In this document: positions 23,891 to 29,115 of the stretch, one piece after another
How positions within the stretch are numbered: position 1 is the first letter of the stretch
Layout of the letters: the number at the start of each line of letters is the position of its first letter
Source: Chloroflexota bacterium
Lineage (GTDB): Bacteria > Chloroflexota > Limnocylindria > Limnocylindrales > CSP1-4
Assembly (NCBI GenBank): GCA_021789355.1
Contig: JAJYJR010000010.1
Span: 1 to 29,115 of the forward strand
Length of the DNA: 29,115 nt
Direction of reading: 5' to 3'
Position numbers and translations under genes: made by a program
The notes under the pieces: model-generated
The model's input: only the letters and a program-made list of their open reading frames with translations
What the model was told of the DNA's origin: nothing
Database searches by the model: none

Positions 23891-25923
23891 GCCAGCCACT
23901 TCCGCGGCCGGCACCGGTGGCCGCGGCGCACCGAGGCCGTCGGATTCGCCTGCGATGGCTGGCGGTCGGCGGCCTGCTCATGCTCGCCATGCTCGCCGCC
24001 GCGGCGGCCCTGGCGGCGTTCCGGTACCTCCCGGCGCTGGATGATGCCCGGGCACTGCGGGCCGACCTCGAGTCCGCGTATGCCACGGCGAGATCGGCGG
24101 GCACGGAGGCCGACTCCTCGTCTCTCGACAGGATCGCGGCCGACCTCGCCTCCGCCCGGGGGCGGATCGACCGGCTCTCGCAGCTGCTGGCGGACGATCC
24201 GCTCGTCGGGATCGCCCGCGCGTTCCCGCCGACGTCCGCCGACGTCCACGAGGCCGACGCCATCGTGGCGGCGGGTTCCGACGCGATGACGGCAGCCGAG
24301 GATGGGCTCGGGATCGCGCGGAAGTACGTCGCCCTGCGGGAGGCGCGCGCCGCCGGCACCACGGGCACCACGGGCAGCGCAGGCACGGCCGGCCCCGCAG
24401 GCACGGGCACCGGGCAGAGCTCCGGGCAACGCTCGGTGCTGGAGGAGATCGGCGGCCTGCTCGTCGACTCCCGGGGCTCCCTGGCGGACGCCGTCCGTTC
24501 ACTGGACCACGCCGGGCGGACGCTCGCCGCCGCGCCCCGCGGGTCGATCGGGGCGATCGACCGTCTCCGGGACGAGCTGTCCGCGCGCATCGGGGAGCTT
24601 CGGCCCGCGCTCGACGACGTGGCGACGATCGACCGGCAGCTGCCGGCCATCCTGGGTTTCGACGGCGAGCGCCGGTACCTGGTGCTCACACAGGATCCTG
24701 CCGAGATGCGCGCGACCGGTGGGTTCGTCGGCAGCTTCGGGATCGTCGCGTTCGATCACGGCCGCATCGTCGAGCGGACGTTCACCGACACGTCACTCGA
24801 TTTCCCGTTCGACTACCCGTGGATCGCGCCGCCCCGGGCGCTGCGCGACTACCTCCTCGGCCCCGACCAGCCGTGGCAGTTCTCGGATTCCAACTGGTCG
24901 CCGGATTTCCCGACGAGTGCCGGGAACGCGCTCCGGCTCTACATGAACGAGACGGGCGACGAGCGGTTCGACGGCGTCGTGGCGATCACGACCGACACGA
25001 TCGACGAGCTGCTGACCGTGACCGGTCCCGTCAGCGTCCCGGAGTTCGGCGTCACCGTGTCCGCCGGTGAGACCGTGGCGAAGAGCCTGCAGCTCACACG
25101 GGCGGCGAGGACTCCGGGCGAGAGCCGCAAGGCGTTCCTGTCGGCCTTCGCCGACCGGCTGTTCTCGGCCCTGCTGTCGCTGCCTCCGGGCCGCTGGGCG
25201 ACCCTGATCGGCCTTGCAGACACGTTCAGGGCGGAGCGCCTTCTGCAGGCCTGGTTCACGGATCCGCCGGCGGAGGCACTGGCGGAGCGGGCCGGCCTGG
25301 ACGGAGGCATCCGCCAGGACGCGGGCGACTACGTCTTCCCGGTCGACTCGAACGTCGCGCCGGTCTCCAAGCTCAACGTCGTGACGGTGCGCTCGCTGCA
25401 GCTCGACGTGCAGGTCGACGACGTCGGGAATGCCCGTGACACGCTCACGGCCACGTGGGAGAACCGCTACGACGACGCGTTCGCCACCTGGTACCGCGTC
25501 ATGGGCGGCACGGGATCGACGACGCTGGGCATGTACTTCCGGGTCCTCACGCCGGCCCGGACGCGACCGGTCGTCGAGCCCGGAACCGCCACCATGCAGC
25601 TCGCCGAGGTCGGTGACGAAGCGGGACGCGCGGTGATGGGCACCTACCTGCGCGTGCCGCCGGGGAGCGCCTCGGTGCGCCTCGCCTGGATCAGCCCGTA
25701 CGTGGCCGACACGGAACGGGGCATCTACCGCCTGACGATCCAGCGCCAGCCCGGCCTCCTGGACGGCACGCTCGATGTGACGATCCACGCGCCGCCCGGG
25801 GACGTCATCACCGCGGCCACCCCGGGCCTCGTCGTGTCCGGCGCAAGCGCACGGCTGACGACCACGTTCTCCCGGGACGTCGTGATCGGGATCCAGTACT
25901 CCAACCGCGCTGCCCGACCCTGA
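23887..25923 (+). CDS. DUF4012 membrane-anchored extracellular protein
   Basis: A 678-aa protein with a basic N-terminus, one membrane helix (about 25-46) and a large extracellular part. A coiled-coil-like region (50-150) precedes a Gly-X-X run (157-178, GTTGTTGSAGTAGPAGTG). The DUF4012 core follows, marked by LVLTQDPAEMRATGGFVGSFG (about 264-284). The function of DUF4012 is unknown; in Actinobacteria and Chloroflexota it is often found in polysaccharide loci beside glycosyltransferases and chain-length proteins. The ATG at 23887 is fixed by the ATGA overlap with the sortase. The glycine-rich run may be a flexible linker. Confidence 0.9.
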   Translation: MSQPLPRPAPVAAAHRGRRIRLRWLAVGGLLMLAMLAAAAALAAFRYLPALDDARALRADLESAYATARSAGTEADSSSLDRIAADLASARGRIDRLSQLLADDPLVGIARAFPPTSADVHEADAIVAAGSDAMTAAEDGLGIARKYVALREARAAGTTGTTGSAGTAGPAGTGTGQSSGQRSVLEEIGGLLVDSRGSLADAVRSLDHAGRTLAAAPRGSIGAIDRLRDELSARIGELRPALDDVATIDRQLPAILGFDGERRYLVLTQDPAEMRATGGFVGSFGIVAFDHGRIVERTFTDTSLDFPFDYPWIAPPRALRDYLLGPDQPWQFSDSNWSPDFPTSAGNALRLYMNETGDERFDGVVAITTDTIDELLTVTGPVSVPEFGVTVSAGETVAKSLQLTRAARTPGESRKAFLSAFADRLFSALLSLPPGRWATLIGLADTFRAERLLQAWFTDPPAEALAERAGLDGGIRQDAGDYVFPVDSNVAPVSKLNVVTVRSLQLDVQVDDVGNARDTLTATWENRYDDAFATWYRVMGGTGSTTLGMYFRVLTPARTRPVVEPGTATMQLAEVGDEAGRAVMGTYLRVPPGSASVRLAWISPYVADTERGIYRLTIQRQPGLLDGTLDVTIHAPPGDVITAATPGLVVSGASARLTTTFSRDVVIGIQYSNRAARP

Positions 25924-26014
25924 CGCAGTCTCCGTGGCGTCCTGTCGGCCAGGGTCGGGATGTCGAGTCCGGGGCCGCGACCCCATCGGCTGGCGCCGAC
26001 GAGACGGCCGCAGC

Positions 26015-26524
26015 TCACGGCGCGACCACGCGCCCGCGCACGACCACGAACAGCGCGCCTGAAGCAAGGCCGACAGCCAGCCCGGTCAGGTTGTCGGCGA
26101 TGTCCGCCGACTCGCAGGCGCGGTGGAGCGCCAGCGCGAACAGTTGCGTCCCCTCGATCGCGAATGGGTACGCGACGGCGGCGGCGATCAGGATCGCCTT
26201 CGAGCGGGACCGCGGGAGGAGCGCGAGACACACCCCGAGCGGAATGAACAGCAGGACGTTGCCGCTGACGTCGCCCGGCCGCAGGAGATCCCCGAGCGGG
26301 GCGAGCCCCATCCGGCTGAGGTCGCAGGTTCCCGGGTGCTCCGCTGCCGCGCCTCCCCCCGTGAAGGGCGTCAACGTCGCCGACGCGATGATCCCCGAGA
26401 ACAGCACCAGCCCGAAGGCGAGCCCACGGGGACCTCCGAGCGCGCGGGCCACCCGCCCGCTCGACAACGCCCCCACGGCGAGCGAGGCGGCGACGCCCGG
26501 CAGGAATCCCGGAAGCGGGTTCAT
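26015..26524 (-). CDS. VanZ-like membrane protein
   Basis: This 169-aa protein has four to five hydrophobic segments and the VanZ-like signature: SATLTPF early, GNVLLFIPLGVCLALLP in the middle, then FAIEGTQLF and CESADIADNLTGLAVG. Family members include the teicoplanin-resistance protein VanZ, but most are uncharacterised, and resistance should not be inferred. The ATG at 26524 has AGG 5-7 bases upstream; an upstream in-frame start at 26614 is less likely. It converges with the DUF4012 gene across a 91-base gap in which I see only weak hairpins. Confidence 0.82.
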   Translation of the reverse strand: MNPLPGFLPGVAASLAVGALSSGRVARALGGPRGLAFGLVLFSGIIASATLTPFTGGGAAAEHPGTCDLSRMGLAPLGDLLRPGDVSGNVLLFIPLGVCLALLPRSRSKAILIAAAVAYPFAIEGTQLFALALHRACESADIADNLTGLAVGLASGALFVVVRGRVVAP

Positions 26525-26708
26525 GTCGCCTGGTCCCGCCGCACGGCCGTGATCCTCCGGATCCGACTTGCCTTTGCCTGGCCAGTGTAGGAGCGCGTGC
26601 GGTCGTGGGCTCACCGCCTGTGCAGGCGCCGGCAGGCGCCGGCCGCCCGATTGCGGCCGCGGCCGGGTTCGTCGCGCCCTGAGGCATCCCGGGCCGCCAG
26701 TGTGACGG

Positions 26709-26748
26709 GGCGCGCGTGTCCGCCTGCCGGCGGAGCCGCACGCGCGCC
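26709..26748 (-). terminator. Terminator-like hairpin after the 68-aa membrane protein
   Basis: On the minus strand, the outer stem GGCGCGCGTG/CACGCGCGCC (10 bp) encloses TCCGCC-GGCA-GGCGGA with a 4-base bulge. It lies 20 bases after the stop at 26769. The rest of the gap to the VanZ-like gene holds only a GCAGGCGCCG tandem repeat (26622-26641). Confidence 0.5.
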
Positions 26749-26768
26749 GGGAGCTCTCTTCGGCGCGG

Positions 26769-26975
26769 TCAATCGAGGACGGCGGTCACCGGCCAGCTCA
26801 TGGCGGAGGGCGAGGGCGTCGGGGCCGTCGACACGGCCGAGCTCAGGGCGAAGAGCAGGATACCGAGCACCGCGATCAGGACCACGACTCCGTAGGTCGT
26901 CCGGCGGCGGCGTTGGGCACGGCGGCCCATCCTCGTCCCCGACCGCTGTCCCGTTCTCCGCTTGGCCTGGGGCAC
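26769..26975 (-). CDS. Small single-pass membrane protein, unknown function
   Basis: A 68-aa protein with a strongly basic N-terminal half (residues 1-26, with Arg/Lys clusters such as MGRRAQRRRR), one hydrophobic helix (about 28-48, YGVVVLIAVLGILLFALSS) and a short Pro/Ser-rich outer tail. The GTG at 26975 is preceded by a perfect AGGAGG (26981-26986) at 5-base spacing, the best ribosome site in the window and the main reason to call this gene. I do not recognise a family. The charge pattern predicts N-terminus in, C-terminus out. Confidence 0.72.
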   Translation of the reverse strand: MPQAKRRTGQRSGTRMGRRAQRRRRTTYGVVVLIAVLGILLFALSSAVSTAPTPSPSAMSWPVTAVLD

Positions 26976-27214
26976 CAGATCCTCCTGGCCGGGAGTGTAC
27001 CGAGGTGCGACGACCCCGACCACGGTGAGGCTTGATGCATGGGCCACGCGACGCCACGCCGCGCAATGCCTGCCGGTGCGTTGGCGCACATGACCACTGC
27101 CCGTTCGGGTGGGTACCATCGCGGGCTCGTGAGCCGTAACGCGTCCGCCTAGCCTCTATGCACGCGTGAACGTGGCGCCTGCCACATCGCGCCCGCCAGC
27201 CTCGGTTCAGGGAC
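26976..27214. other. Divergent non-coding gap
   Basis: Between the 68-aa gene and the riboswitch there is no convincing gene. TACACT on the minus strand (26994-26999) could be a -10 for the small gene, although it sits very near the AGGAGG. The promoter-like CTAGCCTC for the plus strand lies at 27149-27156. Confidence 0.4.
27149..27156 (+). promoter_or_regulatory. Promoter-like CTAGCCTC box upstream of the c-di-GMP-I riboswitch
   Basis: TAGCCT (27150-27155) fits TANNNT and lies 65 bases before the riboswitch. The flanks also resemble the copy at 6842-6849 (TGC and CACGC follow in both). No -35 is seen. Confidence 0.3.
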
Positions 27215-27311
27215 GACTGGCCATCGACAAGGGCAAACCCGTCGCGAGGCGGGGACGCAAAGCCACGGGACTGGTGCCCAACCAGTCAGCCGGGCTGCCG
27301 AATTGGAGGTC
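27215..27311 (+). promoter_or_regulatory. Cyclic-di-GMP-I (GEMM-I) riboswitch
   Basis: The conserved elements are all present. GGGCAAACC opens the core. P2 CCCGTC/GGCGGG is capped by a GCGA tetraloop (27238-27253). The invariant GACGCAAAGCC is at 27254-27264. P3 GACTGGT/ACCAGTC (27269-27287) has a 5-base loop. The 3' segment is GCCGGGCTGCCGAA (27289-27302). P1 can form from GACT and CCA (27215-27223) with TGG and GGTC (27304-27311). That stem takes in the GGAGG (27305-27309) of the gene at 27321, so ligand binding should lower translation. Regulation direction is inferred from this overlap. Confidence 0.93.
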
Positions 27312-27320
27312 GCGCGAACC

Positions 27321-27755
27321 ATGCGCAGATTCCTGGCCGTCGCGCTCGCGGCGGCTCTTCTGATCACGCTGTCCGGGACGGCGTTCGCCGCGAAGGGCGG
27401 AAACGGGGGCGGGAATGGCGGTGGCAGCGGCAATCCCGCTGCCACGATCTCATTGATGGCGCCCGTCGGCGCTGCGCCAACAGGCTCGTGGCCGGCCGTC
27501 GGGAGCTCGGTCTCGTTCGTGGTCAGCGCGAACGTGAAGCCCAACCAGGTGCCGTATCTGTGGGTCGCCAACTGGTGCTACCAGAATGGCGCAGCGGTCT
27601 ACGTTCAGTTCCAGGGCGTGCAGAACTGGACATCCGGCCCGTTCTCGCTGTCCTGGAATGGAGGTGCTGCCTCCTGCACCGCCTACGTGTTCCTCTTCCC
27701 CAACACGAACACGCCACTGGCGGGTGGCACGACAACATACTCCGTTTCCGGCTAG
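27321..27755 (+). CDS. Small secreted glycine-rich protein under riboswitch control
   Basis: A 144-aa protein with a clear signal peptide (residues 1-24, ending GTAFAA, cleavage before KGG). A Gly/Asn-rich linker follows (25-42, GGNGGGNGGGSG), then a compact beta-rich domain of about 100 residues with two Cys (WCYQNG and ASCTAYVF) that could pair. I recognise no named family; an Ig-like fold is a guess. The ATG at 27321 lies 11 bases from GGAGG, which is part of the riboswitch P1 stem. A perfect terminator follows the stop by 17 bases, so this is a single-gene unit. A role in surface behaviour controlled by c-di-GMP is inferred from the leader. Confidence 0.88.
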   Translation: MRRFLAVALAAALLITLSGTAFAAKGGNGGGNGGGSGNPAATISLMAPVGAAPTGSWPAVGSSVSFVVSANVKPNQVPYLWVANWCYQNGAAVYVQFQGVQNWTSGPFSLSWNGGAASCTAYVFLFPNTNTPLAGGTTTYSVSG

Positions 27756-27772
27756 GAACCGGAGAACATGAC

Positions 27773-27804
27773 GAAGGGGCCGGTCCTGCGGGACCGGCCC
27801 CTTC
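27773..27804. terminator. Strong terminator between convergent genes
   Basis: A perfect 14-bp stem, GAAGGGGCCGGTCC/GGACCGGCCCCTTC with a 4-base loop TGCG, followed by TGTGTT. It separates the secreted protein gene (stop 27755) from the end of the minus-strand Ig-repeat gene (27853). Confidence 0.85.
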
Positions 27805-27852
27805 TGTGTTCAGTCGTCCAGGAGCGACCTGCGATCACTGCCGGGGCGGAAC

Positions 27853-29115
27853 CTAGATCGAATCGATGTAGCTGATCAGGTTGATCATCGCCGACGCCTG
27901 CGCCTGGGTCGTGGACCCGCCCGAGGCGCTGTTGGCGATGAGCTGGTTGGCGAGGTCGAGGACGTCCTGGACAGTGCTGGAACTCGTCAGGCCGAGCGCG
28001 GATGTCGCGCCGAGCTGCCCGAGTGTCTGCGTGCCAAAGACGGTCCCCACGTCGCCGAAGTACTCGATGTTGTAGGCAAGCGCCAGAGTCTGCATCGCGA
28101 GGTTCTCGAATGTTCCCTGGCTCAGGTCCTGGCTGAGTCCCGTCACCTTGCAGTTGAAGATGCTCGTCGCGCACCCATTGGGTGGCGGCAGGATCTTGTC
28201 GGACTGCACGATGGTCTCGACATTGAAGGAGCGAAGCCCTGTGCCCTGCTGACCGAGGAGGACCGGCAGCAGCGTGTACTGGTCGATGAGGTTGTGTCCG
28301 TTCTTGTTCTGCCAGAAGCCGGGGGTGTAACCGAAGTTACCTCCGCTGATGACGACCGGCTCGTCCGCGCATCCGGACGCAACATTCGTGTTGTTTGCAT
28401 CGCTGGAGACATAGCTGGCGGTCCAGTGGAACGTTCCAGGGGCCGTCGTCGTGTAACCAACGGTCGTCGCGTAGACGTTATTCCCGCTGACGGTCACATC
28501 CTGCGTGAACAGAACGGGTCCGGCGCACGTCGCGTCGCCGGGGCCGTAGAGATTGAACGTGATCGTGCCCTGCGGGTTGTTGCCATTCGCAAGCGTGGCC
28601 GAGTCGTTCAACACGGCGCCAACCGCACCAGTTGACGGATTCGGAGTGGTGTTGATGGTCGGGGTGTTCGGGCTCACCACCATGGTCTCGCTCGTGCAGG
28701 AGCTCGAGACGGGACCGGTGTTGTTCGCGTCACCCGAGTAGGTGGCCTGGAAATACCAGGTGCCGGCGCTGTTGAAGGTGTAGCTCGTCGAGTCGGGGGC
28801 CACGCCGTTCACCACCGTGTTGGTGGCGGGGGTGAGGTCCTGGACCAGCGTCGAGCAGGTGTTGTCGCTGTAGAGCCCGTAGTTGATCGTGCCGCCCGCG
28901 TCCGACGTGGCGCCCGTGATGGTCGCCGAGTCGTGCACGCTGGTGCCGATCGCGATGGGGCTCGTCTCCGACATCGTGGTGGACACGCTCGGGGTGTTCG
29001 GGCTCACCACCATGGTCTCGCTCGTGCAGGAGCTCGAGACGGGACCGGTGTTGTTCGCGTCACCCGAGTAGGTGGCCTGGAAATACCAGGTGCCGGCGCT
29101 GTTGAAGGTGTAGCT
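27853..29115 (-). CDS. Ig-repeat surface protein with C-terminal TPGFW domain, N-terminus outside the window
   Basis: The frame runs open to the window edge, so the start lies upstream; 420 residues are visible. Three-plus Ig-like modules of about 110 residues are seen, with GTWYFQATYSGDANNTGPVS and SSCTSETMVVSPNTP recurring; they resemble Big-type bacterial Ig domains. The C-terminal 160 residues start GYTPGFWQNKNGHNL (28291-28332) and continue with a Leu/Ala-rich part ending NLISYIDSI. TPGFW-N-type motifs occur in many secreted proteins of uncertain function. There is no membrane anchor in the visible part. An internal ATG at 29013 is not the true start, because the repeat frame continues upstream of it. 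Confidence 0.88.
   Translation of the reverse strand, partial: SYTFNSAGTWYFQATYSGDANNTGPVSSSCTSETMVVSPNTPSVSTTMSETSPIAIGTSVHDSATITGATSDAGGTINYGLYSDNTCSTLVQDLTPATNTVVNGVAPDSTSYTFNSAGTWYFQATYSGDANNTGPVSSSCTSETMVVSPNTPTINTTPNPSTGAVGAVLNDSATLANGNNPQGTITFNLYGPGDATCAGPVLFTQDVTVSGNNVYATTVGYTTTAPGTFHWTASYVSSDANNTNVASGCADEPVVISGGNFGYTPGFWQNKNGHNLIDQYTLLPVLLGQQGTGLRSFNVETIVQSDKILPPPNGCATSIFNCKVTGLSQDLSQGTFENLAMQTLALAYNIEYFGDVGTVFGTQTLGQLGATSALGLTSSSTVQDVLDLANQLIANSASGGSTTQAQASAMINLISYIDSI
28659..28785 (-). repeat. First copy of a perfect 127-base direct repeat
   Basis: Identical to 28989-29115, at an offset of exactly 330 bases (110 codons). It encodes the end of one Ig module and the linker to the next. 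Confidence 0.97.
28989..29115 (-). repeat. Second copy of the direct repeat, cut by the window edge
   Basis: Identical to 28659-28785 up to the last base of the window, so the repeat probably continues beyond it. Confidence 0.97.

Noticed and set aside
22301..23914. A 537-codon minus-strand open frame
   Set aside because: It covers three well-supported plus-strand genes and encodes low-complexity Arg/Gly-rich sequence.
26015..26524. VanZ-like gene as an antibiotic resistance determinant
   Set aside because: No other van genes are present and most VanZ-like proteins have no shown role in resistance.
26622..26641. GCAGGCGCCG tandem repeat as a CRISPR or att-site candidate
   Set aside because: Only two 10-base units, no spacers, no integrase or cas gene nearby.
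28659..29115. Direct repeats as a mobile element
   Set aside because: They are in frame, 110 codons apart and encode part of an Ig module; no transposase or inverted ends.

Overview
The window is about 70% GC, with tight gene packing, many 4-base stop/start overlaps and frequent GTG/TTG starts. A DUF4012 protein, a sortase, a VanZ-like protein, Ig-repeat surface proteins and a c-di-GMP-I riboswitch occur together. This fits a high-GC, soil-type Chloroflexota (Limnocylindria-like) or an actinobacterium. I favour Chloroflexota, but that is inference; there is no rRNA or marker gene here.

Layout. (1) 1-6618 holds sugar-activation and decoration genes: a DegT-type aminotransferase (cut by the window start), and on the other strand a PglC/WcaJ-type phosphoglycosyl transferase, a methyltransferase and an ATP-grasp ligase. 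Divergent from these is a two-gene unit of a methyltransferase and a GNAT-FemAB fusion. (2) 6619-8648 holds a terminator, a diverged c-di-GMP-I-like leader and a secreted stalked beta-rich protein. (3) 8679-20105 is one long minus-strand polysaccharide operon. In transcription order it encodes a Wzz/BY-kinase, an asparagine-synthase-like protein, an O-antigen polymerase/ligase, a polysaccharide-deacetylase-like protein, a GT4, a flippase, a second deacetylase and a second GT4. Most junctions are ATGA/GTGA overlaps. (4) 20509-25923 (+) holds a PglF/CapD-type dehydratase, a small Ig-like surface protein with an LPITS sorting-like tail, a sortase and a DUF4012 protein. (5) 26015-29115 holds a VanZ-like protein, a 68-aa membrane protein, a convincing c-di-GMP-I riboswitch driving a small secreted protein, and the 3' part of an Ig-repeat surface protein.

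How it fits together. Dehydratase, aminotransferase and phosphoglycosyl transferase could make and load an amino-deoxy-sugar onto undecaprenyl phosphate. Glycosyltransferases extend it, and the flippase, polymerase and Wzz/BY-kinase export and polymerise it. Deacetylases, methyltransferases, the ATP-grasp, GNAT-FemAB and asparagine-synthase-like proteins probably decorate it. Surface proteins, one of them a likely sortase substrate, are encoded around it. Two of these surface genes have leaders whose basal stem covers the Shine-Dalgarno, which points to second-messenger control of the cell envelope. The most unusual items are the diverged riboswitch at 6900-6978, the structured leader of the Wzz/BY-kinase operon at 20244-20320, and the sortase/LPITS/DUF4012 unit.
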